DNA from: Amphimedon queenslandica
Lineage: Eukaryota > Porifera > Demospongiae > Haplosclerida > Niphatidae
Direction of reading: 5' to 3'
Length of the DNA stretch: 64,000 bases
Assembly: GCF_000090795.2 (NCBI RefSeq)
Contig: NW_003546513.1
Location: 50,765 to 114,764 of the forward strand
The number at the start of each line of letters is the position of its first letter. The first letter of the stretch is position 1. Below, piece after piece: positions 1-13,400 of this stretch. The notes under the pieces are model-generated. The model saw only the letters and a list, made by a program, of their open reading frames with translations, was not told the origin of the DNA and did not search any database. The position numbers and the translations under genes are program-made.

Positions 1-2922
1 GGATGAAGAAGGACAGGGCATATATGCTGAGATTGGCTCCGTCATAAATCCAACAATTTCCTCTGTCACCTTCACAGGGATCCTGCCATTGAAGACAAGC
101 AACATCAAACAAAGCACCAAATATTAGAGGACCAGGAATGGTACCAAAAATACGCCATATTGCAGACTGAAGACCCAGCGCTAGGGACCTTTGATCATCA
201 GCTACAACCCTGTGCATAAAGAAATGTGATAAATATAACATGAAATATAAGTACCTCATTGTGTAATAGTTGAATGGTATTTGAGTGATGAACACGAGAA
301 ACAGAACAAAGATCAGTATGATTACCAATGGAATGAGAGCACTGCAGCTGGTCTCACAGAATCCATCAGTAACAGAACCAACTGTTGAATTAACCGAAAC
401 ACACGAACAATTACCAAATGAATATACCTATTAAATATACGCATCAAAAATAATAATTCTCTCATAACTAAAATTTGGTAGAGCTAACTCACTCCATCAT
501 TAAAAGTAGTGGTACAACCAGCCCTGCAAGGAGAGAAGTAAGTGAGTCCATCTTCACCACAAACTGGTTCAAATGATGTTGAGATACAATCACACTCTTG
601 AGCACATACCTCAGTATCAATACCATCTCTATATAACAATATAATACATTAGCATATCAACTATAGGATAATTATACTACCTTCCGTAGGTTATTCCAAC
701 AATATCAGGCTGAGAGCAGTGGAGGAGGAATGCAGTATTGGCTGGTATGACAACAGCAATGAGGATTGTCACAAACAACATGGTGGATCTTGCTTTCATT
801 TTAGTAAGGAAAAGTATCAAAGCCCCAGTAAATACACCAACAGCTAAGAGAGAAGCAAATATTAAAATAAATAAATACTACTGAGGACACTCACTGGCAC
901 TAGTGATCCCAATACCACCAGCCAGTAGGCCAGCAACAGTTGCTGTCAGTTTAAACTGAGTCTCCAGGTACTTTGGAGCAAAAGACACCAAACCACTAAT
1001 CATTACAAATAAAGAAGCAATGCCAAATGCAGAGAGCATAAAAGAAGGATTGAGGAGTAGTCTTTTTATATGTACAGGGAACATCTTGACAGTAACAGTC
1101 AGTGTGTCCTCATTTGCAAATTTCTTTGAATATATCTTTGCCATTTCTTTGGCTCTCTCCTTCCTAACTTCAGCACTGTCTGGTAGATATCGGGGGAACA
1201 TTAAGAATGGTACAGCAAGAAATATGCACATGATACCAGCTAGAATGAAAGACAGCCACCAAGCACCTACCCAAGCTGGGTCTTCGGGACCGAGTGTAGT
1301 CTCAACCCACGGGTCCACATACACTGATAACAGGCTGCTACCAACTAGGTATCCAAAAGCAGGCCCAAGGACAGACATTGTGTGGTAGACTCCAATGTGT
1401 ATTGATAGATACTTGGGGAGTACAATCTCATCAAGGTAAGCCTGTCCAACAGTGAAAAGAGGAGCAGCTCCCACAGCAATGAATATATTACCAATGACAA
1501 ACATAGTATATGCCCCAGCATCAGATGGTGAGCAGTCCTCAATGAAACTCCTGTTATCCATACAACCTTCATAAAGACTACTCAGGGAGCCTCTGCCATA
1601 TTCACCAAACAGAAACTGAGGGAGTGCAAATATGAAACAACCAAAACTGAGGACTAAGAGACTGATACCCATCCACCTCGGCTTGTGACTCTTCCCTCCA
1701 AAATAACTTATAAAAATAACCGACAAAGTTACACTTGCATCATAAGATACAGCAACAAAGCCAGCAGCTGTGCTATTGAAATTGTATCTCTTTTGAATAG
1801 AGGATAAAATGACTGATGTGAAACCTAGAAGAAGAAATGACAGTGAATATAGCAATTGAGACAAGCTGAAGGATATAATGCACTAAAATTGACCATTAAT
1901 GATTATTGCCTACATGAACAGACACACAACTGTGCCTCTTAGGAGATTACATTACACCATCATCATATCATTCCTGCTCTGATCAATAACACAAGCACTC
2001 CTCTTCAAATACCACAAATACCCAACAGCAGTAGCTATTACTACTATAGACCATGCAGGAGTGAGTCATTACAGAATGTGGAGTGTGTAACATAGCAAGA
2101 GTAGGAAATGTTTGAAATACATAAATGGTGATGGTATGCAAGGTGACAAGACCAAAAGTACAAAAAAGATAAAAATATGCTAATAATTAGTTGAATGCAG
2201 TGCTAAAGAGAGTAGTTAATTACACTCTGACCACAATTCCATGGATTTTAAACATTAACTGATCTAAACACAAACAGAAGCCTGGACTATATCAAAGACA
2301 AGATTCAGTACAATACATATATGGACTCATAAAGCATTATTAGATTTCATAATTAAATATTTTGATTATGAGTCATGTCCTTATAATGGAAGCAAGAGGG
2401 AACATATGTACATGGACTCCAACCTAATGTTAGCAATCACAATAATGAGTTGAATCATTATCCACATCATTTGACCTAGTTTCACCTCAAAGTGGGAGAT
2501 AATTGTCATCTAATAGATTATGCATAGATCTAGTCTGTTGATAATGTATAAGAGTGTTTTTACAGAAGGACCTAGCTCCTCCTTACATTAAAAGGAGCAA
2601 ACACCATACACACACATATATATAGCTATATATGTAGGTACTTACCAGATACAATAGCTCCTTGCAGAAATGCAAAACAGCACAATAAGAATGTGAAGAA
2701 CTTCTTTCTAGCAAACAACCGCTGGAACAATGCTGGATGACACGGACCACATCCAAAGTAATATAGCTTGGACAGCTCTGGAGGTACAGCCTCTTCACTT
2801 GTTGCTTCAGTCTGGCTTTGCTCAGAGCTGTCGGCTGGTTTTGTCTCTGGTTTAAGAGGAGGAGGTAACACACCTGGTAAAGGTTCTTTAGGTAAGGCAA
2901 AGTCAGACTGTTCTTCCTCCAT
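1..2922 (-). CDS. SLCO/OATP organic anion transporter, copy A (3' end outside window)
   Basis: Sodium-independent uptake carrier of the OATP (SLCO) family at the plasma membrane. Exons by splice sites and phase: 2646-2922 (ATG at 2922), 895-1824, 681-843, 493-628, 255-427 and 1-209 (incomplete). Phases match at every junction. Visible features are an acidic N-tail, a transmembrane block in exon 2, the loop motif SHKPRW, and a Kazal-like cysteine-rich extracellular loop (ECDCISTSFEPVCGEDG, then FSPCRAGC) in exon 4, continued by CSC and FCETSC in exon 5. This cysteine loop between TM9 and TM10 is diagnostic of OATPs. The gene is nearly identical to copy B in blocks, including part of an intron. 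The family is certain; substrate is unknown. Confidence 0.93.
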
Positions 2923-3251
2923 GATAAAGAAAGAGAAAGGAAGAGAGAGTTAGACTAGGCACAGTCTGAAGCAATTACAAGAAGCCAAAACAAGACAAAC
3001 TACAAGAGGAAGTTAGAGCAATGCGCCTGCAGCATATGCAGTAGTGTGCAGGAATATTTGTATGAATATTTAATTAGGAAACAAAGGGTTAAATATAGGT
3101 ATATGATGAACCACACCTACAATGATTAAAATTAATGTACTAAAAAAACAGAGAAGAATGTCAATAGTAATCATAAAATAAATGCACAATAATAATTATT
3201 ATTAGTTAAATAAAAATATAGCAATGAATTTTACACAAACTACTAATCAAA
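2923..3251. other. Spacer between SLCO copies A and B
   Basis: A 329-bp AT-rich stretch between the start codon of copy A and the stop codon of copy B, both on the minus strand. It must hold the copy A promoter and the copy B 3' end. I see no TATA box or other clear motif. Confidence 0.5.
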
Positions 3252-6200
3252 TTAATCTTTAATGAGTGCAACAATGCTCTCCTTTTTCTTATTGGAAGGA
3301 GTGCTTGACACTGTACTCGATGGAGTGGTGCTTTTACTGTCAACTTTTTTAATCTTATCCTTTGGATACGTCAGCCATGATAAAAAGAATAATACAGTAG
3401 CTATTATTAAACATGGTATACCAAAGGAGAGGGAGTAGATACCAAGAGCCCTTCCATTATGAATCCAACAATTTCCTCTGTCACCTTCACAGGGATCCTG
3501 CCATTGAAGACAAGCAACATCAAACAAAGCACCAAATATTAGAGGACCAGGAATTGTACCAAACAAACGCCAAATTACTGACTGAAGACCCAGCGCTAGG
3601 GACCTTTGATCATCAGCTACAACCCTTTGAAAATGATGGCAAGTCATAAAAAAATCAATTACCATTTTTATAGTGTTTTCTGATACATAATACATGTTCT
3701 TATGTTGTATTAAAAGTTTGAAGTGATTTCAATCAAGTTTGGAATTTTTACAGTTTTTTAAAGTTGCTCCAAAATTGAACAAATGTCACTGTACTATAGC
3801 ACAGAGATTTTGGTCAAATTTTGCCAAAAATGACTAGGAGAGATTTCTTAATTTTTATAATTTTTTCTGATACATATACTTGTTTTAATGTTGTGTAGAA
3901 AGTTTGACATTGTTTTAATAACTTTTTGATTTTTTATGAATTTTTAAAGTTACTATAAAATCTGTTCAAAGTCCCTGTACTTACTATAGTACAGGGTCCT
4001 TGATGATATTAATCATGTTTAATGATATGAGGGATACATTAATTTAATGATTATACCTCATAATGAAGTAAGTAAAAGGTATTCTTGTAATGAAGATAAG
4101 AAATAAAACAACAATGAGGAGAAGTATGAACGGAACGAGAGCACTGCAGCTGGTCTCACAGAATCCATCAGTAACAGAACCAACTGTTGAATTAACCAAA
4201 ACACACGAACAATTACCAAATGAATATACCTATTGAATATACGCATCAAAAATAATAATTCTCTCATAACTAAAATTTGGTAAAATAATCGTATAAATAA
4301 AGCCGACTCACTCCATCATTAAAGGTAGTGGTACAACCAGCCCTGCAAGGAGAGAAGTAAGTGAGTCCATCTTCACCACAAACTGGTTCAAATGATGTTG
4401 AGATACAATCACACTCTTGAGCACATACCTCAGTATCAATACCATCTCTATATAACAATATAATACATTAGCATATCAACTATAGGATACACTACCTTCC
4501 GTAGGTTATTCCAACAATATCAGGCTGAGAGCAGTGGAGGAGGAAGCCAGGACTGAACAATACTGACAGACCAATGAGAATAGAACAAAACAATATCACT
4601 GTCTTTCCCTTCATTTTAGTAAGGTATAAGATAAAAGCTCCAACTAATGTTGCAATAGCTAAAAACAAAAGATAATTAATTTAAAATACAGTTTGATGGA
4701 CTAACTTGCACTAGCAATAGCCACTCCTCCTGAAAGCAATCCTGCTGATGTAGCTGTTAGTCTAAACTGTTCCTCAAAGTATTTTGGAGCAAAAGCAATC
4801 AAGCCACTGACAAGAATAAAGAAAGCAGCTAAACCAAATGCAGAAAGCATGAAAGAAGGATTGAGGAGTAGTCTTTTTATATGTATAGGGAACATCTTGA
4901 CTGTAACAGTCAGTGTGTCCTCATTTGCAAATTTCTTTGAATATATCTTTGCCATTTCTTTAGCTCTCTCCTTCCTAACTACAGCACTGTCTGGTAGATA
5001 TCGGGGGAACATTAAGAATGGTACAGCAAGAAATATGCACATGATACCAGCTAGAATGAAAGACAGCCACCAAGCACCTACCCAAGCTGGGTCCTCGGGA
5101 CCAAGTGTAGTCTCAACCCACGGGTCCACATACACTGATAACAGGCTGCTACCAACTAGGTATCCAAAAGCAGGTCCTATTGCAGCTGTTGCAAGGTACA
5201 CTCCAATGTGTATCGAGAGATACTTGGGGAGTACAATCTCATCAAGGTATGCTTGAGCTACTGTAAATATGGGAGCAGCTCCCACAGCAATGAATATATT
5301 ACCAATGACAAACATAGTATATGCCCCAGCATCAGATGGTGAGCAGTCCTCAATGAAACTCCTGTTATCCATACAACCTTCATAAAGACTACTCAGGGAG
5401 CCTCTGCCATATTCACCAAACAGAAACTGAGGGAGTGCAAATATGAAGCAACCAAAACTCATCAATAAAGTGCTGATTCCAATCCACCTCGGCTTGTGAC
5501 TTTTACCTCCAAAATAACTCACAAATATGACAGAAACAGTAAGAGTTATATCGTAAGATATGGCTACAAAACCAGCTGCAACACTGCTGAAATTGTATCT
5601 GTTTTGAATTGTAGACAAGACAACAGATGTGAAACCTAGTAAAAGAGATTATAAATATTGGCATAATGAAAGACTAAATTAATGAAAATTGCAATGTCTG
5701 CCAGTCTGGCTGCTATATAATCATTAATAATATCATATCAATGACCTTTTGGTTGTGTTATTTCTAACACTCTAGTTTCATGACTGCTTATGGCAAGTGA
5801 GTAGGAGTGTATAATATTACCGTCTCTTCACACTAAAAGCTGGACAGTCACACTACATCCGGCGGCCATCAGCAATAGTAACGTGACCATCAGTTATGCA
5901 TAGTATATGCAGAAATACATCAAGCATTAACATACCAGCATCTTGCCAGTGATTTTAATATGGAATATGAACACGGTCCAGTTCACAAACAAACAATGTA
6001 CTTTATATCGATAATAAAGTGATACTTACCACTAACTATTGCACCTTGGAGAAAAGCATAGCAACACAATAAAAAAGTGAACATTTTCTTTCTAGCCATT
6101 ATCCAGTGGAGTCGTTTTGAGTAGTAGGGGCCGCAGCCAAAGTAGTAAGTCTTCTTTAGCTCAGCAGGCACCTCCTCGTCATCTGTGGTGGCTCCTTCTT

Positions 6201-6330
6201 CCTCTGTTTTCGAATCATCTTTAGCAGTCTGGCCGTCTGCTGCTCCAAGATTCTGTAATATTATGGCATTGGCAGCAGGCAGAGGGTCTTTTGTAAAGCC
6301 TAGATCAGGTTCAGTCAGTCCGTTCTCCAT
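3252..6330 (-). CDS. SLCO/OATP organic anion transporter, copy B
   Basis: Complete second OATP of the tandem array, predicted 691 residues, a normal length for the family. Exons: 6030-6330 (ATG at 6330), 4706-5635, 4496-4658, 4312-4447, 4057-4229 and 3252-3624; all phases agree. An in-frame ATG lies upstream at 6486, but 6330 gives an acidic cytosolic N-tail like that of the other copies, so it is preferred. Key parts are the Kazal-like loop (ECDCISTSFEPVCGEDG), the conserved last exon beginning VVADDQRSLALG, and a lysine-rich cytosolic tail ending VALIKD. The last intron (3625-4056) holds two decayed copies of the 186-bp palindromic repeat. Exon 2 is identical to copy A over long blocks and diverged in others. 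Confidence 0.94.
3725..4010. repeat. Two decayed units of the 186-bp palindromic repeat
   Basis: Intronic in SLCO copy B. The flanking signature (AAAGTTGCTCCAAAA before the core, GTGTAGAAAGTTTGA after it) is clear, but both cores have lost perfect symmetry. One reads CACTGTACTATAGCACAGAG; the other carries a four-base insertion. Confidence 0.8.
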
Positions 6331-6541
6331 TAGCTGCTGATAGTACAGTGAGAAGCCTTTGCTGTAGCTACAATTTTTTAGCCCTGAATTAGACGCATGG
6401 GTGTGTACTGTCTGTATCGATGAATAATTAATTAACGAGACTAATCTACATGAATAACACAACATACTGGGATATTGGCGAAGCATTAAAATAATTATTT
6501 TTATACACTGTAATCTCTGTAATCTCTGTATATATCTTGTG

Positions 6542-9344
6542 TTAGTTTTCTGGTCTAATCAGTTGCTCCTTGTCATCATCAACTTCGCTCTCCGTTTCAT
6601 AAACTCCATTTAACTTAACACAACTATCACTACTACCATCTTTAACAGAGCCACTCCTCTCTTGTTCCTCTTCTTTTGTTGTCTTAGGAAACGTCAAGAA
6701 AGACAAAAGAAAGAATAAGGACACGACCACCATCACAGGGACAGCAAAGGAAATGGTGGCTAAACTCAAGTGAGAGTTGTCATAGAGCCAGCAGTTACCA
6801 TGGTGACCACAGGTTCCCTCCCACTTTAAACAAGACGAGTCGAATATTATCCCAAAGATAATTGGACCAGGAATAGCCCCAGAGAGACGCCATATTGCAG
6901 ACTGAAGACCCAGCGCTAGGGACCTTTGATCATCAGCTACAACCCTGTGCATAGAGAAATGTGAAAACACGATAGACACAATTTAGAGTCTGTGAGTATA
7001 AACGTGTTAAATGGTGAGGATAGGATGATGTACAGGCAGACTAGAGCATGCAGACTAGGAGCTGTCTGTTAAATGGAAGTGTCCATACCTGATAGTGAAG
7101 TAATAGATAGGAATCTGAAGGACAAAAACTGAAGAAAGTACAAACATTGCTCCAACAATGAAAGGTATCAGGAGCTTACAATCAACATGACACTTCCCAT
7201 TGGACGCTGTGTACTGATGACTATCGTTACTATTAATAGATATCTCATCTTTTACACACTGACAATTGTGATAATTCTAAAAATAAAATAACAAGATTAT
7301 AACACATAAACACACCTGTAAACATGTTAATATTATTAATAAAAATATTACTACAATAATTATTATTCTTATTATATAATATACATGTAAACTGGTTGAA
7401 CTTTCCATGTTTGCACACACACACACACAGTAATGTCATTATTAGGCCCCGTTTACACTAATCCACTGCACTGAATCCGGATTGTTTTTGCTATTATTCG
7501 TTTCAGGTGTTTACACTAATCCAGCAGCTGCATTTTCATAAGATTTATCATTCGTTTATAAAAGTATCCACTTTGGTATCAGTTTACATTTTGCTTCCAA
7601 TAGGTGATGCGTTTTCATGTATTAGTGTAAACAGAAGCTGTATCAGAATCAAAAAGTCTCCGTTTACATGTTAAAATGGATTAGTGTAAATGGGGTCTTA
7701 CAATCGGTTAACCTTTTCATCCACTGAATTGGTTGTATTGAAGCAACCGGCTCTACAGGGAGAAAAGTAAGTGAGTCCATTTTGCCCACAAACTGGTTCA
7801 AAGGAATGAGAGAGACAGTCACACTCTTGAACACAAGAAGCTCCATCAACACCGTATGACCTAATACCAGCCAAATTGAGTATGTCTGTACTAATTGGGT
7901 TAACCAGACTCACCCATTCATTCCAGGAGTATTGATTCCGACTACAACAGTAGAAGGACAGTGTACAAATAGACCGAGAGCTAATGGGGCACTCAATATG
8001 GAGACTACAAAACATAAGAACATCATCTTGCGACCTCTTAGCTTGAATATGTAAATAATGAAGGCACCAGTCAGGACTCCAAAAACTGTCAAAATAAATA
8101 AAAAGAATCAAAACATTTTAGAGGTGGACTGACCAGCAGTAGTGACTCCAATGGCACCAGCAATAAGACCAGCTGCTGTGGGCGACTGGTAGAACTCGGA
8201 CTCTAGAAATTGAGGACCAAACACGACAATACCACTGGAGACAAGATACAGACCTCCAAGGGCCAGGGAACAGAATATGAACGAAGGATTGAGGAACAAC
8301 CTTCTGATCTGAATGTAAAAGTCCTTCAATATGCGGACATCAATACTTCCCTTCTGTATTAATCTGTCAGGATCATCTTTATAGGTTTTAGCCATTTCTT
8401 TAACCCTCTCCTTCCAAATGCTGTAACTATCGGACAGATACCGTGGGTACATGAGGAAAGGAACAGCCGCCATTAGTGAGAGGATCCCTATCAATAGAAA
8501 AGAAATCCACCATGCTCCTACCCAGGACGGGTCAGAAGGTTTCAAACTGGTTTCTGTCCATGGATCAACGTAGACTGACAATAAACTGCTGCCCAGTCCG
8601 TAACCAAGGACAGGTCCAAAGATCCCCATTGCATGATAGGTCCCCATGTATATTGAGATATACTTGGGATGAACTATCTCGTCCAGATAAGCCTGAGCAA
8701 CAGTGTACAGTGGTGCTGCTCCTAGGCCCATCAGTACTTTACCAAATACAAACAATCCGTAAGCTATTCTGTCAGACTCAAGACAGCTTATTTCATAATG
8801 TCTGACATCTTGACAGAGCTCATCTTGATACTGACTACTGCTCCCTCCACTCGGACTGTAGCTTCCAAGAAACAACTGAGGAGAAGCAAACGTGAGAGAA
8901 CCAATACCAAGAACAATCATACTGATGCCTAGCCATCTCGGCTTGTGAGCTCTGCCTCCAAAATAACAAATAAACACGACAGAAAGAGTGACAGTGATAT
9001 CAAAAGTAGTGGGTATGACCCCGGCAGCAGTACTGGTGAAGTGATATCGTTTTGATATCGAAGAGAGATTCACTGAAGTAAGACCTAACGACAGTGATAT
9101 ATTAATACACTACTGATAATGTCTGCTCTTTACCAATAACAATAGCTCCTTCAATGACAGCAAACAGACACAGAAAAACAGTAAAAGCTCTCCTACTGGC
9201 CAGAAACTGAAGACTACGAGGATGAAACGGGCCACAGCCAAAATTATAGGAGGCCAATAGTTCCTGAGGTACAGCTGGAGTCCTCACCTCATCACAATCT
9301 GAAGTAGATTCAACCTCTTCCAACTCTTCGTGACTGGTCGCCAT
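6542..9344 (-). CDS. SLCO/OATP organic anion transporter, copy C
   Basis: Third OATP of the array, predicted 690 residues and the most diverged. Exons: 9134-9344 (ATG at 9344, protein starts MATSHEELEEVE), 8134-9084, 7914-8085, 7713-7860, 7089-7276 and 6542-6944. Phases agree only if exon 4 ends at a weak GTTAAC donor. Exon order and intron phases are the same as in copies A and B, so the three share one ancestor. The Kazal-like loop (CVQECDCLSHSFEPVCG, FSPCRAGC) and VVADDQRSLALG are present. The C-tail is acidic and ends LIRPEN. The intron after exon 4 contains a MITE starting 12 bp past the exon end. Confidence 0.93.
7445..7697. mobile_element. PIF/Harbinger-like MITE in an SLCO intron
   Basis: A 253-bp non-coding element. 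Its left end GGCCCCGTTTACACTAATCC and the reverse complement of its right end, GACCCCATTTACACTAATCC, differ at two positions. TTA flanks both ends (7442-7444 and 7698-7700), as expected for a 3-bp target duplication of the PIF/Harbinger type. A second, inner pair of inverted GTTTACACTAAT-like words lies near 7510 and 7620. No transposase is encoded. Confidence 0.8.
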
Positions 9345-9399
9345 CTTTGATGAGCCACGCCTCTTTTAATTTTATTTTATCTAAAATTTTAAAAACATC

Positions 9400-10190
9400 C
9401 AAAGTTCAAAAAATCTGAAATGCATGGTTTATGGTCAAATAATCAAATTTTATCAAAAGCCTTCTCATAGTAATCTTTTCTAATTATAGAGGGACATTTG
9501 CCCTATATTTGAGTAAATTTAAATGTTTGTAAAAATCCAAATTTGATTGGAATCATCTCGAACTTTTAACAAAATATAAAAACACGTATATGCATCAGAA
9601 AATATAACAAAATCAAGTAATTCTCTATTTTTTATTTTTAGCAAAATTTGACCTAAGTCCCTGTACTATAGTACAGGGACTTTTATCCGATTTTGGAGCA
9701 ACTTTAAAAATTTGTAAAAAATCCAAAATTGATCAGAATCACCTCAAACTTTCTACATAATATAAGAACATGTATATGTATCAGGAAATGTAATAATAAT
9801 TTAGAATTCTAAACTTTCCATTTTTGGTGAAATTTGACCAAAGTCCCTGTACTATAGTACAGGGACTTTTACCCGATTTTGGAGCAACTTTAAAAATTCG
9901 TAAAAAAATCCAAACTTGATCAGAATCACCTCAAACTTTCTACACAACATAAGAACATGTCTATGTATCAGGAAAAGTAATAATAATTTAGAATTTTCAA
10001 CTTTCCATTTTTGCCAAAATCTGGCCAAAATCCCTGTACTATAGTACAGGGACTTTTACCCGATTTTGGAGCAACTTTAAACATTTGTAAAAATCCAAAC
10101 TTGATAGAAATCAGCTCAAACTTTCTGCACATACCAAGAGCATGTATATGTATCAGAAAATGTAAGAAAATTGAAAATTTCTCTCTGTGA
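9400..10190. repeat. Palindromic 186-bp satellite, three full units plus decayed edges
   Basis: Perfect palindrome cores CCCTGTACTATAGTACAGGG start near 9659, 9845 and 10032, a spacing of 186-187 bp. The units run in the opposite orientation to those in the MSH6 intron. Decayed half units extend on both sides. The array lies in the 1.1-kb spacer between SLCO copy C and the PH-PDZ gene; I see no gene in the spacer. Confidence 0.9.
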
Positions 10191-10325
10191 ATTTTGACAA
10201 AAATTTGTCAAATGGATATGAGTTGATTGAAATAATAATTATGAATAATAAAACAATTAATACATTTAACTGAACAAAACAAATAATAATAATAATAACA
10301 CTGCTGATTGGTGCATGTAATGTAC

Positions 10326-10327
<2 letters not shown>

Positions 10328-10366
<39 letters not shown>
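10328..10366. repeat. (AAT)n microsatellite
   Basis: About 13 AAT units between the palindromic array and the stop codon of the PH-PDZ gene. The tyrosine-run reading frame across it is an artefact. Confidence 0.9.
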
Positions 10367-10469
10367 GATGACAATTGATGATTATAAGTCACAGAAATAG
10401 ACAAAAGGTGCATTAATACACAATACATTAACTACAGTCGGCACACAGTACATTAAGAGATACAATTTA

Positions 10470-13400
10470 CTAAAAAACTTTCCTCTTATTAGAAAATTCA
10501 ATATCAATATAACTCGGCATTTTATTCTTAGCGGCAAACCTGTCCATGTCCCCATACTGGTGGTGAGCTCGTCTTGGTCTAGGGCCCGGACTGTAAAAGA
10601 CAGGGTTAGGGAGCTTGTGAGGTCTCGGAGGAAGTGGAGGGCGGCAATCATCATCAATTTTATCTAAACCGTCTCCCTGGGAATGAGACTTATGTGCTTT
10701 AGCTATTGGTCTGGGAGGTGGTGGGAGTAATGGAGGTGATTTACGTAAGCAGTGAGGAGTAGAGGGAGGGGTAGTGAACTTTGGAGTCTTAACAGCTGGA
10801 GATGATAACTGCGTGACGTAGGCTGGTCTAGTATGAGGAGGAGAGTATCTTTGATAAGGATGAGCGGTTCTCTTTGGGACCACACCAGGTGGGAGGTGAG
10901 CGTTAGTCTTGTATATATCAAATTTAGGAGGAGCAGAAGGGGGAGGGTCCACTAGGATGAAAGCGTCTTCTGTCCACGGGGGAAGAGGAGGAGGGACGTC
11001 CCCCTCATCTTCATCGTCATAGTTACCAACGTCCTCAAAAGATGGAGGAGAGTTTAGCTTACTGTTTTCCCCGCAGTGAGGAGGGAGTGGTGGAGGGAGA
11101 GACGGAGGGAGGGGTGGAGGGGGAGGGGAATCACACTATGAGATACAAAGGATATAATTAATTCAATAGTTCCTTGATACTGTGACATACTTACGCTAAC
11201 AAATCCAGTAGCTCTTCCATTATTGTTAGTCTGTCTCTCCTTGTTCACTACAGCATAAGCCACATCATCGTCACTGTCTCCTCCCTCATCAACTTTAGTG
11301 AACCTCACCGGCAATGGAGGACTCTGCCCGTTGAGCCCATTCCTTCCATTGCCAGGTTTAAAGTGAACCACGTCTGAATACAGAGCATTAGATGAATCCT
11401 CTTTCAATGCTTTTTGAACTGATGCTACTGGCCTCACTGTGGCTAGGAACTGAGAGGGCGTGTCCCTAATGATAGAGGACACTTCATTGACCGATAGGCC
11501 AATCACTGAGTGTCCATTTATATCTAATAATTCATCACCTACATGAGGAGAAGGAACAAGCTTTAAATTATAATTATTATTAATACATTGAGGAGGAGCA
11601 GTGGAGGATGGAGTGGTATGTGTGTGTGTGTATCAATAGTACAGTTTATTTTAACTGTAAATGGTCGGGCAGCAAATTGCAAGGAAAAACAACCTCCATA
11701 ATCTACACCCTCTCTCCCTCTCTCTCCCTCTCTTTTTTTCAAAATAAACTTAAACTGAAACTGGATACACTTTCCCTCAGGAGTATTTCAGTATATCTAT
11801 TGATAGTCCCAGTGTACCAGTCAAATCAAAAACAATCCAAAAAAGAACATGCATAATGTAAACACTAGCTTAATTTAGAAATGATAACGTTGGTTTATTG
11901 AGGATTATGCCGATACAGTTGGAGATATCATGCTCCATAATAGACTGGTGGCTGGTGAGCTAATATGAACTTTAACCATACACTCCAGTAACAAGGCACC
12001 AACAAATGATAATATCCTTTTACATCCACTGATGTCACTCATCACCAGCCGACCATTCTAATGTACATATTTGGTTACAAGGCATGACCTATCACTACTA
12101 GCAAAAGGAACTATCAATCATGCCAATAATACAGTCTGTACTGTATGGTAATGTATTCCTTTTAAGGAAACCATTCAGTCTCCTTATAATCTGATGATGT
12201 TAAATGAAGGTCCTCCATAATAATGTGATGATAATTAAATTAGATAGTAATAGCTAGAGGTGGTCTATAGAACTCATAGAAAGGTATTTATAATGAATGT
12301 TTCCTTTCACAATATCACTAATCCAATGAACCAATAAATGCTTATGGTAACCCAGACAAAGCACATGTACTTGTTTAATGTCAATGAATTTTAACATGAT
12401 GGGATAATTCTATATTTAGTAACATCCATTAATTATAACAATATGAGACACTAAATTGTGTATCAGATACAGGTCAAGATACATTCCAATGCTACTAGTA
12501 TTTCATATCCTCTTAAACCTGTTCCCATATCTCTCTACCTACAGTCAGACACAATCAAACTCTTCCTTATTAATTACTTTCTCCATATCCCCATACTCCT
12601 ACATTATATTGTTTCTATAATGTCTATTAGACAGCTGCTGGTTACTAGTTTTCCCTCCAAAAGCATGAGCCACTGCTGGTCATATTAGGCAGTTAAACCA
12701 GACTGTGTGTGTGTGTGTGGGCGGTTAGTACATGTTCAATGCAAATAAGTTGATGACTGTGTTTGCTGTTGCTTTAACCATAATTCCTCTAATGGCTAAA
12801 CTGTGACTCTACAAGCAACACTGGATCATGTACAGTATACACAAGTGCACAGGTACATCTATCATTAAAAGTACTGACCTGGTCTTAATATCCCAGTTTC
12901 AGAGATTGGTCCATCTTCAATGATCTTATTAACAAAGATATGTCCAGCAGAGTTCTTCACAGTACAGCCAATACCTTTGAGTGGGTCCTTAAACAAGGTA
13001 ACTCTCTTAATACCTGCAGGATGAACAGTATACATGCATATTAACAATACTGCTCCTTTAAAAATGGATTTAAATAGAAATGTAAATTCACTTTGCCATA
13101 ATTATCAATTGTTATTTTGTATAGCAGAGTTCAATTGATTAAAATATTCCTTAAAAGATGAGGCTATATTGAATTACTCACATTCATTCTTCACACAAGG
13201 CATTGGCATGATCATCAGTATTTGCACACATCAGTACACTATTTGACTGCAGTACATTGTAATCCAACTCTGTATTGTATCTCCTTATTGCATTAGTTAG
13301 GTGTATATGTGCATGTGTTAATGTCTGTAATTTGTCTAAGTTGATGATTTCTATGTGCACAACAGATACCATAAAAATAGCTACAGAAAAACAACAACCA

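Noticed and set aside
1-9344. Kazal protease inhibitor genes
   Set aside because: The cysteine-rich segments are the extracellular loop of OATP transporters, embedded between transmembrane exons with matching phase.
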